Shown here: positions 1-6,316 of the stretch, in pieces
Layout: each line of letters opens with the position of its first letter
How positions within the stretch are numbered: the stretch's first letter is position 1
Origin: CAVPLU01 sp964601325
GTDB lineage: Archaea > Thermoproteota > Bathyarchaeia > 40CM-2-53-6
Direction: 5' to 3'
NCBI GenBank assembly: GCA_964601325.1
Contig: CAZRNA010000056.1
Coordinates: 1-12,105 of the forward strand
DNA: 12,105 nt
The notes under the pieces: model-generated
What the model saw: the letters and a program-made list of their open reading frames with translations, nothing else
What the model was told of the DNA's origin: nothing
Database searches by the model: none
Translations under genes and position numbers: made by a program

Positions 1-36
1 TAAGCTTACCACAACGAGCAGCGACCGCACGATCAT
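1..36 (-). CDS. Possible 5' end of an unidentified reading frame (partial)
   Basis: An ATG lies 7 nt after the CMP kinase stop codon and opens a frame that stays open for 12 codons to the window edge. It would begin MIVRSLLVVVSL, a hydrophobic start. The gene usually found here in archaea is ribosomal protein L14e or the pseudouridine synthase Cbf5/TruB; this short peptide resembles the start of neither. Too little is visible to say whether it is a real gene, and it may be chance. Confidence 0.2.
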   Translation of the reverse strand, partial: MIVRSLLVVVSL

Positions 37-43
37 CTTCCGT

Positions 44-592
44 TTATGCGGGGTAGCGTTGGCGGAGTATCTCATGGATTCTGGACATGAGCTCTGCACT
101 GGTGCTCTCTACGGAGCGGCTTCCGGTGTCGATCACGATATTGTACAGGGAAAGATCGTCTATGTTGATGCCGTAGTATCGCTTGTACCTCTCGCGTTGT
201 ATCCGTTCACGCTCTAGGGTCTGTCGGCGGGCCACTTCGTAGTTCAGGCGATCCCTGCTCGCAATTCTTGCTATTCTCTCTTCGTCTGATGCTTTCAGGT
301 AGATACGAACCTGCGCGAGGTCTTTGGCCATCCAAGCGGCGAGTTGGCCCTCGATGACGGCGTCTCCCTTCTCGGCTTCTACTGCACTTCGCTCGTCAAT
401 CATGCGGTCAATATCAGGAGAGCTCGCCGCCTGCTTGCTTAGTTCTTCTAAGCTGACGCGTTTCTCCTTCGCTAGATCTCTGAATAATTGACCTGCTGAA
501 ACGTATCTGAGCTTGAATTGTCTCGCAATCATTTTGGCGTAAGTGGATTTTCCTGTTCCGTGGGGGCCTCCAATCGTGACGACTAGGCCCAT
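44..592 (-). CDS. cmk: Archaeal-type cytidylate (CMP) kinase
   Basis: This cytoplasmic nucleoside monophosphate kinase phosphorylates CMP/dCMP with ATP to give the diphosphates used for RNA, DNA and lipid precursors. The 182-residue protein has the size of the archaeal family. A Walker A loop, GPHGTGKST, sits at residues 9-17, followed by the family-typical stretch YVSAGQLFRDLAKEK (about 30-44), the NMP-binding GQLAAWM near residue 82, and an arginine-rich LID region at about 106-138 (RIASRD, then RERYKRYYGI). The ATG follows the L34e stop codon directly, with no spacing and no clear Shine-Dalgarno, so translation is probably coupled. Gene order L34e-cmk is conserved in archaea, which supports the call. 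It is the last complete gene of the L15-SecY unit in this window. Confidence 0.93.
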   Translation of the reverse strand: MGLVVTIGGPHGTGKSTYAKMIARQFKLRYVSAGQLFRDLAKEKRVSLEELSKQAASSPDIDRMIDERSAVEAEKGDAVIEGQLAAWMAKDLAQVRIYLKASDEERIARIASRDRLNYEVARRQTLERERIQRERYKRYYGINIDDLSLYNIVIDTGSRSVESTSAELMSRIHEILRQRYPA

Positions 593-856
593 CTACGCGG
601 AGCCCCGGGCTCTTTGCCTGAGCAGGCTCTTCAAGCATGAGGCACATATGTTACCACCGAAGGGACGTGAGGGGGCCCTGCCGCTTCCCGGAATACGGTG
701 AAGTCTCGTGAAAGCGGTTCCATGAAGGACCTCGCCGCAGACTCTGCACCGCGCCATCCCCTTGCGCCGTCTGCGGTAGGCGACAGACCTTCTTCCGCCA
801 GGAAGTCGGAAAGAGGTTCGTTTAGCGGATCTTGATCTCTTCGATCGAAGTGGCAA
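593..856 (-). CDS. rpl34e: Large-subunit ribosomal protein L34e
   Basis: This is an archaeal/eukaryotic-specific protein of the 50S subunit. A basic N-terminal half (PLRSKRSRSAKR, RRRRKG) is followed by a zinc-ribbon pair, CRVCG and CASC, separated by the conserved core LHG...RPFGGNIC. Two starts are possible. An ATG at 865 gives 90 residues, but the GGAGG motif (870-866) then abuts the start with no spacing. A TTG at 856 lies 9 nt after GGAGG and gives an 87-residue protein beginning MPLRSKRS, closer to the N-terminus I recall for the family. I prefer the TTG, in line with TTG starts in L15, L32e and tdh here. The coding region abuts the DUF106 stop codon, or overlaps it by 8 nt if the ATG is used. 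Confidence 0.9.
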   Translation of the reverse strand: MPLRSKRSRSAKRTSFRLPGGRRSVAYRRRRKGMARCRVCGEVLHGTAFTRLHRIPGSGRAPSRPFGGNICASCLKSLLRQRARGSA

Positions 857-857
857 C

Positions 858-1364
858 TCAAACATCCTCCGGATTAATTCCGAATGCTCTCGACAGTGGA
901 AGGCTGATGGTGAATGAGCATATCAAGTACCAGTAGAAGAAGGATAGGTTGGCGCCGGCAAACGGAATCTGGATCGGTGAATACGCAACCACTGCCTGTC
1001 CAAAAGAGCCGCTTAGTACGAGCCACACCGCCCAGAAAGGCGCGAGGAAGATAAAACTCACCTTCATTCGATCGAATGCTACCTCACTCTGGAGCTTCAT
1101 CATTGCCTGCTGCTTCTTCGTGAGCTGCGCAAGGACCTTCTTGTCGTTGCTCTTGCGAGCTTTGTCGAATTCCTTCCGCCAGGCATTGACCTGCTTCGTG
1201 ACCGCTGCAGCACGTTTCACATCAACGAGAAACCTATTCGACGCGGTGGTTATCAGCGCGAGAACTCCCGCGATCGTGAGTGTGAGCAGAGTGGACTCGG
1301 GGATCGAATGGTAGGGTAGGAGCGCGGCCATCAATAGGTTCCAGATAGTGTCAATGGGCTCCAT
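858..1364 (-). CDS. DUF106 membrane insertase (EMC3/TMCO1/YidC-like, Ylp1 type)
   Basis: This archaeal membrane protein belongs to DUF106, now grouped with the Oxa1 superfamily (YidC, EMC3, TMCO1, GET1), which helps insert membrane proteins beside the Sec translocon and ribosome. The 168-residue sequence shows the family layout: a first membrane helix at about 24-47, a charged lysine-rich coiled coil at about 49-99 on the cytoplasmic side, then two more helices at about 101-125 and 138-158. The C-terminal LSRAFGINPEDV is compatible with the family. The ATG at 1364 follows a good Shine-Dalgarno, GGTGA at 1376-1372, that overlaps the end of secY, whose stop is only 3 nt upstream. Adjacency to SecY fits a shared role in membrane-protein biogenesis. 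Adenylate kinase, which normally separates the two genes, is absent. Confidence 0.88.
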   Translation of the reverse strand: MEPIDTIWNLLMAALLPYHSIPESTLLTLTIAGVLALITTASNRFLVDVKRAAAVTKQVNAWRKEFDKARKSNDKKVLAQLTKKQQAMMKLQSEVAFDRMKVSFIFLAPFWAVWLVLSGSFGQAVVAYSPIQIPFAGANLSFFYWYLICSFTISLPLSRAFGINPEDV

Positions 1365-1367
1365 TGT

Positions 1368-2783
1368 CTATTCACCTAGGAAGGCTCTTGCCCCAGGATA
1401 GAGCTCCGTAATTCTTTCCTTGACAAGGATCTGGTAGTACTGCTCGATTATACCGACGGTCAGGAGTATTCCGGTGCCTGAACCGAAGGCTCCGAGGAAA
1501 TCTGCTGATGCGGCAATCACGCCGATGATTATGGCCCCAAGTATGGTGACCACTGGGATGTATCTTTGTAGAAGCTGACGAATGGGCATCTGTGATCGCC
1601 TGAATCCCTCGATCTGCATGCCAGAGTCCAAGAGCTGCTTCGCCACAGTGTTTGCGTCCATTCCCCCGACTTCGACCCACGTCATAGCAAAGAAGATGCA
1701 GAAGACCACAAGAAGGACAGCGTAGACGAGCGCCCTGACCGGATCGGCCAAGACTCCGGGTAGGTTGTGAGGAGGCACCACATAATAGACTAACCCTCCG
1801 GTTGGTTGATACTGTTGGCCTGAAGTTGTGAACTGTCCAATAAGGTTAAGCCAGAAGTTCGCGTTCCCTTGATTGTATCGCGACCAAATTATCTGTGAGA
1901 TGAAGTAGATGTTTCCAAAGAGCGCTGCTGCGAATATCACGGGGATGTTCGATACGTAGAGTAGCTTGAGTGGGAACTGTCCCTTGAATCCCCGGTATTT
2001 CGCGTACGACACAGGCACTTCCACTCTCATGCCATTGAAGTAGATTATGATCGCAAAGACTACCAGAGTTGTGAAGAATGCGACCATGTCGGGAAGACCC
2101 TGCGATCGATAGAAGATGTTCAGCAACACGTCGCCTTTGGCTATCCCTTGAACGAAGGCGATTATGGCTCCGTACAGTTTTCCGTCACCCATTGGCCCCA
2201 TGGGGGAAATTGAATCCCACCAAATTGATTGAGCGACCCCACCTGCGATGAAGAGACTGATACCGCTTCCGAGACCCCAGCCCTTCTGAAGCAGCTCATC
2301 AAGCAGCATGATGATCATGCCGGCTATCACCAGCTGAACAAGTATGACGATCTGAGTTTGGAGAGTGATGTTCCCATATGTGCCCCCCAGAAGGTAGGCT
2401 GATGCCTCGAAGATCGTCATCACGACAGATAGGATCTTGCTGGCGCTCGTAAACATGGATCGGTCTTCCGGGTTTGTCATGTCAATATTGACCATTCGCG
2501 ACCCGGCCAAGACTTGTAGAATGAGGCCTGCAGTGACGATTGGACCAATGCCTAGCTCCATTAGCGTGCCACGGTTTGAGGCAAAGATTACTCTAAGCGC
2601 TCCAAGAGGGTCTTGCTGCGACATCCCCTGAGTTCCATACAATGGGGTATGCGACATGACAAAGTAGATTATCAGTGCCATCGCGGTCCAGAATACTTTC
2701 TCATTGAAGTTGACCTTACGATCCGGCGCCGAAATGTTCGGGAAGAAACGGGCCAACGGCTTGAATAGTTCTATGAATCGCAC
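1368..2783 (-). CDS. secY: Preprotein translocase subunit SecY
   Basis: SecY forms the protein-conducting channel of the cytoplasmic membrane with SecE and Sec61-beta. The 471-residue protein has the usual archaeal length and about ten hydrophobic segments. The N-terminus (FKPLARFFPNI) matches archaeal SecY, and LELGIGPIVTAG-like sequence appears as MELGIGPIVTAG near residue 77 in the second helix region. The ribosome-contacting cytoplasmic loops are visible as VEVPVSYAKYRG (about 255) and IEGFRRS (391-397), with the conserved arginine at 395. The final helices carry DFLGAFGSGTGILL and the tail ends ELYPGARAFLGE. The start is a GTG at 2783, with GGAG at 2799-2796 overlapping the L15 stop. L15-SecY is the standard order, so channel and ribosome synthesis are coupled. 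The usual downstream adk gene is missing. Confidence 0.97.
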   Translation of the reverse strand: MRFIELFKPLARFFPNISAPDRKVNFNEKVFWTAMALIIYFVMSHTPLYGTQGMSQQDPLGALRVIFASNRGTLMELGIGPIVTAGLILQVLAGSRMVNIDMTNPEDRSMFTSASKILSVVMTIFEASAYLLGGTYGNITLQTQIVILVQLVIAGMIIMLLDELLQKGWGLGSGISLFIAGGVAQSIWWDSISPMGPMGDGKLYGAIIAFVQGIAKGDVLLNIFYRSQGLPDMVAFFTTLVVFAIIIYFNGMRVEVPVSYAKYRGFKGQFPLKLLYVSNIPVIFAAALFGNIYFISQIIWSRYNQGNANFWLNLIGQFTTSGQQYQPTGGLVYYVVPPHNLPGVLADPVRALVYAVLLVVFCIFFAMTWVEVGGMDANTVAKQLLDSGMQIEGFRRSQMPIRQLLQRYIPVVTILGAIIIGVIAASADFLGAFGSGTGILLTVGIIEQYYQILVKERITELYPGARAFLGE

Positions 2784-2798
2784 GATGAGGTCATGCTC

Positions 2799-3236
2799 CT
2801 ACGTCGAACTCTTCTCGATCCGTCCTCCGGCCGCTTCGAGCTTGGCCGCTGCGGATTTTGAAAAGCTGCCAATCTTGACAAGAACTGGAACATGTACATT
2901 TCCAGATCCCAAGAGCTTCGTGAATCCCAAGACCCGCAAGTCCAGGAGCTTCTTGCCATCACGCTCAGAAACTGCATGCGCACAGTCCTGACGTACCAAC
3001 AAGTCTTCGAGCTGACCAATGCTCGTGACCGATCTGCGTTTGTCTTCTGTTCTGGGTAGCAGACGTTTCTGCTTCATTTGGATCTTGTACCGGATTACAG
3101 CGCTCTTCTTGCCTCTAAGCAACCCTACGTTGCCGTGTCCGCCGAGCATTCCGCTCCCTCTGTGCTGTCCAGAGGTTCCCCAGCCATGTGTCCTACTTCC
3201 TCTCAGTTTCCTGACTTTCCTCTTGCGAGTTGCCAA
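2799..3236 (-). CDS. rpl15: Large-subunit ribosomal protein L15 (uL15)
   Basis: uL15 is an early-assembly protein of the 50S subunit. Its N-terminal arm, basic and glycine-rich, contains the signature RGSRTHGWGTSGQHRGSG and GGHGNVGLLRGKK, which threads into 23S rRNA; the C-terminal globular part includes LLDLRVLGFTKLLGSGNVHVPV. At 145 residues it is a normal archaeal length. The start is a TTG at 3236, supported by a strong Shine-Dalgarno GGAGGAT at 3249-3243 with 6 nt spacing; no in-frame ATG lies near it. Unlike the usual arrangement, L30 and S5 do not lie directly upstream. A 116-bp gap with a promoter-like element separates L15 from tdh, so L15 appears to head its own transcription unit with secY, the DUF106 gene, L34e and cmk. 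Confidence 0.97.
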   Translation of the reverse strand: MATRKRKVRKLRGSRTHGWGTSGQHRGSGMLGGHGNVGLLRGKKSAVIRYKIQMKQKRLLPRTEDKRRSVTSIGQLEDLLVRQDCAHAVSERDGKKLLDLRVLGFTKLLGSGNVHVPVLVKIGSFSKSAAAKLEAAGGRIEKSST

Positions 3237-3242
3237 TTGTTG

Positions 3243-3249
3243 ATCCTCC
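3243..3249 (-). promoter_or_regulatory. Shine-Dalgarno site that fixes the L15 TTG start
   Basis: GGAGGAT lies 6 nt before the TTG at 3236. It matches the archaeal 16S anti-Shine-Dalgarno closely and decides in favour of a non-ATG start for L15. Confidence 0.7.
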
Positions 3250-3309
3250 GACAGCGCTATTTGCGAACGTCTAGTCTTCTAATTCGACGCACTCACACCG
3301 ATACTGTTC

Positions 3310-3322
3310 AGATAAAGGTTTT
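3310..3322 (-). promoter_or_regulatory. Predicted BRE/TATA promoter of the L15-secY unit
   Basis: On the minus strand the sequence AAAACCTTTATCT reads as a purine-rich BRE followed by an archaeal TATA-like box. Transcription would be expected to begin about 25 bp downstream, near 3285-3290, giving a leader of about 50 nt before the L15 TTG start. It lies in the 116-bp gap between the tdh stop and L15. The motif is seen; its activity is inferred. Confidence 0.55.
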
Positions 3323-3333
3323 GTGAAGTGTCA

Positions 3334-3354
3334 AGATCCGGCCGGGCGGGATCT
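3334..3354. terminator. Small inverted repeat at the tdh stop codon
   Basis: AGATCC and GGATCT form a 6-bp stem around a 9-base GC-rich loop, and the repeat overlaps the tdh stop codon. It could act as a 3' end structure for the tdh transcript just before the L15 promoter, but no oligo-T run follows it and archaeal terminators rarely need stems. A weak call. Confidence 0.2.
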
Positions 3355-4303
3355 ACTTGGTGAGCTTTGGTCGCAGTTTCTCTATCATGTCCTTAGTCAT
3401 TCGAGGGAGGTCGAAAGTGGGTTTCCAGCTCCACTCTTCTCTTGCCGCGGAGTCATCGAGAGACCTAGGCCAAGAGTCTGCGATCGCCTGTCGATAATCG
3501 GGTTCGTATTCGCATGTGAACGCCGGAACGACGCTTCTGATAGAGTCCGCGAGTTCACCGGCAGAGAAGCTCATTGAATTGACATTGAAGACACGGTGCT
3601 TCAACCGCGACCCATCTGCCTCAGCCAAGTCCATCAGTGACTTGATCGCGTCCGGCATGTACATCATTGGAAGAACTGTGTCTTCTCGGACGAAGCATGT
3701 GTAGCGTCTGCCTTGAACAGCCGCGTAGTACATCTCAACAGAGTAGTCAGTTGTACCGCCTCCAGGAAGAGTCTCACTGCTGATTATTCCTGGAAGACGC
3801 ACGGCGCGGAAGTCAACGCCAAATTTGCGAAAATAGTAGGCGCCGAGGAGTTCTCCAGATACCTTTGTGACGCCGTACATGGTTGTCGGCAACAATATCG
3901 TGTCGTTAGGCGTACTGTCACGTGGAACTCCCGCCCCAAAGACCGCGATCGAACTCGCCGTAATAAGACGTTCCAGCTTATGCATTCGTGCCACCTCTAG
4001 CACATTATACAACCCGCCCATGTTCACCTCATAGCACAGCTGGGGTTTCATCTCACCCACAGCGGACAGAATCGAAGCCATGTGGTAGATTGTGTCGATA
4101 CGATTGTCCACGATCGATCTTTCCAATCGTTCTCGGTCTGCAACATCGAGGTACTCAAACGGGCCAGAATCCATGAACTCTCTTGTGGGCTTGGTTCTGT
4201 GGCCCGCCGCTATCACGCAGTCTCTCCCGTACTTTTTTCGGAGCGCTTGGACAAGCTCGGTGCCAATCTGGCCAACCGCGCCAGTCACGAGTATCTTCTT
4301 CAA
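3353..4303 (-). CDS. tdh: NAD-dependent L-threonine 3-dehydrogenase, epimerase-like (short-chain) type
   Basis: Oxidises L-threonine to 2-amino-3-ketobutyrate with NAD+. It belongs to the extended short-chain dehydrogenase family related to UDP-galactose 4-epimerase, as known from Thermoplasma volcanium, Flavobacterium and trypanosomes, and not to the zinc alcohol-dehydrogenase type of E. coli and Pyrococcus. The 316-residue protein has the Rossmann motif GAVGQIG at 8-14, the catalytic serine region TASSIAVFG (115-123), and YGVTK with Y143 and K147. The segment GGGTTDYSVEMYYAA (181-195) followed by LPMMYMPDAI (211-220) is highly characteristic of this threonine dehydrogenase and separates it from sugar epimerases. 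The start is a TTG at 4303, preceded in frame by a stop codon and by GGAG at 4316-4313. It diverges from kbl, which supplies the next step. It sits unexpectedly inside the ribosomal-protein cluster. Confidence 0.93.
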   Translation of the reverse strand: MKKILVTGAVGQIGTELVQALRKKYGRDCVIAAGHRTKPTREFMDSGPFEYLDVADRERLERSIVDNRIDTIYHMASILSAVGEMKPQLCYEVNMGGLYNVLEVARMHKLERLITASSIAVFGAGVPRDSTPNDTILLPTTMYGVTKVSGELLGAYYFRKFGVDFRAVRLPGIISSETLPGGGTTDYSVEMYYAAVQGRRYTCFVREDTVLPMMYMPDAIKSLMDLAEADGSRLKHRVFNVNSMSFSAGELADSIRSVVPAFTCEYEPDYRQAIADSWPRSLDDSAAREEWSWKPTFDLPRMTKDMIEKLRPKLTK

Positions 4304-4359
4304 TCAACTTGACTCCTGTTTCGCACTGGCATTCTATCTTTCGACGGCCCGAATGTCTT

Positions 4360-4370
4360 CTTATGCCTTC
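4360..4370 (-). promoter_or_regulatory. Candidate TATA element for tdh
   Basis: On the minus strand GGCATAAGAAG lies about 60 bp upstream of the tdh start in the 158-bp divergent intergenic region. It is A/T-rich with an upstream purine stretch, so it could serve as BRE/TATA with a start site near 4338-4343 and a leader of about 35-40 nt. Weak motif; position is inferred. Confidence 0.25.
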
Positions 4371-4406
4371 CCACTCGGACTTTGTCCTTCCTCGAAGCGG
4401 CTTGGT

Positions 4407-4420
4407 CGAAAACCTATTAT
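4407..4420 (+). promoter_or_regulatory. Predicted BRE/TATA promoter of kbl
   Basis: CGAAAACCTATTAT on the plus strand resembles an archaeal BRE (CGAAAA) plus TATA box (CCTATTAT). The expected start site is near 4442, giving a short leader of about 20 nt to the ATG at 4462 or about 38 nt to the ATG at 4480. It shares the AAAACC..TAT pattern with the predicted L15 promoter, which strengthens both calls. Confidence 0.5.
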
Positions 4421-4461
4421 CGGCCTTGGTCTTGCTGCATGCTGCCCTGCAATAGGATCCA

Positions 4462-5664
4462 ATGTGGGTTGTCTTGACGATGTCTGATGGCAAACTCGCT
4501 TTTCTCCGTGAAGAGTACTTGGCTCTTGAGAAATCGGGCTTGGATTGGAAGCTTCGTACGTTACAGGGAAACAGCGCACCTCACTGTGTGGTCGACGGCA
4601 AGAACGTGCTCATGTTTTGTTCCAACAACTATCTGAACCTCACCAATCACCACAGATTGAAGGAGGCCGCGAAGAGAGCGATCGATACGCACGGAGTAGG
4701 TTCTGGCTCTGTAAGGCCGATAGCAGGCAACATGGATCTTCATCTTCAACTTGAGAAGAGACTTGCGTCGTTTAAGCACGCGGAAGCCGCGCTTGTTTAT
4801 TCGACAGGGTTTGCAGCAAACGCAGGCCTGATCCCCCAGCTCACAGGCGAAGGTGACGTCATAATCAGCGATGAATTGAATCACGGGAGCATTATCGATG
4901 GCGTTCGTCTCAGCAGAGCGGAGAAGACCGTCTACAAGCATTGTGACATGGACGACTTGGAAAGAGTCTTGAAGGAAACGCGAGACAAGTACAGAAGAAC
5001 GCTTGTGGTCTCGGATGGGGTGTTCAGCATGGATGGCGACATCTCACCCTTTGACAAGATCGTTAAATTGGCGTCGGATGCGGGAGCAATCACATACGTC
5101 GACGATGCGCATGGAGACGGAGTTCTAGGAGAAAAAGGGAGAGGGATGGCGTCCCATTTCAAGATCGAAGGAAGGATAGATGTCGAGATGGGCACTTTCT
5201 CTAAGGCATTCGGCGTGGTTGGAGGATACATCTCAGGGAGCGAGGATCTCAGGAGGTTTGCATTCAACAAATCACGAACTTGGCTCCTTAGTGCCTCTCA
5301 CCCTCCGCCAGTGACAGCGGCATGCATTGCAGCTCTGGAAGTCGTGGAAGAAGAACCTGAGCATCTTGAAAATCTTTGGAAGAACACTGGCTACTTCAAG
5401 AAGGAGCTCAGAAGGATGGGCTTCGACATAGGCAACAGCGAGACACCGATCACGCCGGTAATCGTCCGGGAAAGCTCTGTGGCACAGAACATGAGTGCTA
5501 TGCTGTACGATGAGGGCGTCTTCGCGCTTCCGATCGTCTTTCCGATGGTTGCACGTGACAAAGCTCGGATTCGCACTATGATGAATGCAGGCCATACGAG
5601 AGCAGATCTTGACGTGGCACTCGCAGCGTTCGAGAAGATCGGCCGCAAGTTGAATGTCCTGTGA
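4462..5664 (+). CDS. kbl: Glycine C-acetyltransferase (2-amino-3-ketobutyrate CoA ligase)
   Basis: This PLP enzyme of the alpha-oxoamine synthase family cleaves 2-amino-3-ketobutyrate with CoA to glycine and acetyl-CoA, completing threonine degradation begun by the neighbouring dehydrogenase. Visible family motifs are GVGSGSVRPIAGNMDLHLQLE (from about 78), the cofactor-stacking histidine in NHGS (H141), the cofactor-binding DDAHG (D214, H217), the Schiff-base lysine K248 in TFSKAFG, and the late ARIRTMMNAGHT with substrate-binding arginine near 369-371. Length is 400 residues from the ATG at 4462. An ATG at 4480 gives 394 residues (MSDGKLAFLREEYL) and fits the usual family N-terminus as well or better; neither has a strong Shine-Dalgarno. 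BioF and other oxoamine synthases are homologous alternatives, but the tdh partner makes kbl much more likely. It is the only complete plus-strand gene and converges with S5. Confidence 0.92.
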   Translation: MWVVLTMSDGKLAFLREEYLALEKSGLDWKLRTLQGNSAPHCVVDGKNVLMFCSNNYLNLTNHHRLKEAAKRAIDTHGVGSGSVRPIAGNMDLHLQLEKRLASFKHAEAALVYSTGFAANAGLIPQLTGEGDVIISDELNHGSIIDGVRLSRAEKTVYKHCDMDDLERVLKETRDKYRRTLVVSDGVFSMDGDISPFDKIVKLASDAGAITYVDDAHGDGVLGEKGRGMASHFKIEGRIDVEMGTFSKAFGVVGGYISGSEDLRRFAFNKSRTWLLSASHPPPVTAACIAALEVVEEEPEHLENLWKNTGYFKKELRRMGFDIGNSETPITPVIVRESSVAQNMSAMLYDEGVFALPIVFPMVARDKARIRTMMNAGHTRADLDVALAAFEKIGRKLNVL

Positions 5665-5673
5665 TGGGTCCGC

Positions 5674-6312
5674 TTACCGAACCCAGTCAGCATGCGTGAC
5701 GGTGCTGTATGTGTTGCGCAGAGCATCATAAACTGCGAGCGCAGTCGAGGCGAGCGTGCTTGTGGATCCGTAGGTCCGGGTCCAACAGTCCCTCACGCCT
5801 GCCAGTGTCAATACTGTCTTGACGATCTCTCCTCCGACTAAGCCCAGCCCTCTTGGACCTGGTACTATGTCTACCCGCACGCTGCCACACTTCCCGGTAA
5901 CTCGAAACGGAAGCGAGTGCGATCGACCGCAGCCGCATTCCCAGCTACCGCATCCTCGTCTGACGGGAATTACTTTGAGCTTGGCTTGAAGCGTCGCTTT
6001 GTCGATTGCTGTTCTGACTTGTTTGGCCTTTCCGTCGCCTACTCCGAGGTAGCCGTTGTTGTCTCCAACCGCCACAACTGCTCTGAATCGTGACTTCTCT
6101 CCTGCGTCTGTTTGCTTCTGGACAAAGCCGATTCCGAGAACTTCTTGCTTCAAGCCAGGAAGCAGCACATCAACAATCTCAGGTTCCATGACGCGGAGCC
6201 CTTGAGTGAAGACGTCGTCGAGTGAGAGAGCTTGGCCGGACTGTACCATCTTGCCGAGCTTGGTTTTCGGAACCCAGCCCGCTTCCCTTTGTTGCGTAGA
6301 TGCGTATGCCAT
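5674..6312 (-). CDS. rps5: Small-subunit ribosomal protein S5 (uS5)
   Basis: uS5 is a 30S protein near the decoding and mRNA-entry region. The 212-residue archaeal form carries an N-terminal extension (WVPKTKLGKMVQSG), a double-stranded-RNA-binding-type domain at about 48-112 (GFVQKQTDAGEKSRFRAVVAVGD, GYLGVGDGKAKQ), the archaeal/eukaryotic RRGCGSWECGCG stretch at 119-130 with three cysteines, and the C-terminal domain GSVRVDIVPGPRGLGLVGG...VRDCWTRTYGST. The ATG at 6312 lies 4 nt after the L19e stop. Normally L18 stands between these two genes and L30 follows S5; neither is here. S5 is the last gene of the upstream unit, and its stop is 9 bp from the stop of the oppositely oriented kbl. Confidence 0.97.
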   Translation of the reverse strand: MAYASTQQREAGWVPKTKLGKMVQSGQALSLDDVFTQGLRVMEPEIVDVLLPGLKQEVLGIGFVQKQTDAGEKSRFRAVVAVGDNNGYLGVGDGKAKQVRTAIDKATLQAKLKVIPVRRGCGSWECGCGRSHSLPFRVTGKCGSVRVDIVPGPRGLGLVGGEIVKTVLTLAGVRDCWTRTYGSTSTLASTALAVYDALRNTYSTVTHADWVR

Positions 6313-6316
6313 GTTT

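Larger units (their letters stand above)
4304..4461. other. Divergent intergenic region between tdh and kbl
   Basis: This 158-bp stretch is the longest gap between genes in the window. It separates the divergent starts of tdh (minus) and kbl (plus) and holds TATA-like elements for each. I see no convincing operator palindrome, riboswitch or small gene in it. A shared regulator of threonine breakdown would be expected to bind here, but that is inference. Confidence 0.6.

Noticed and set aside
949..1314. Plus-strand open frame of 121 codons opposite the DUF106 gene
   Set aside because: Shadow of the real minus-strand membrane protein; no ribosome binding site and no recognisable domain.
2771..2794. 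Tiny frame MTSSCDS after the L15 stop as a regulatory upstream peptide of secY
   Set aside because: The ATG lies only 1 nt after GGAG, too close for initiation, and the frame is the tail of a chance overlap.
4092..4487. Plus-strand open frame of 131 codons covering the tdh start and the tdh-kbl intergenic region
   Set aside because: Overlaps the conserved Rossmann motif of tdh on the other strand and the kbl promoter region; low-similarity sequence with no motif.
3230..5700. Mobile element as the cause of the tdh-kbl insertion
   Set aside because: I see no transposase, terminal inverted repeats, direct repeats or tRNA-like attachment site at either junction.
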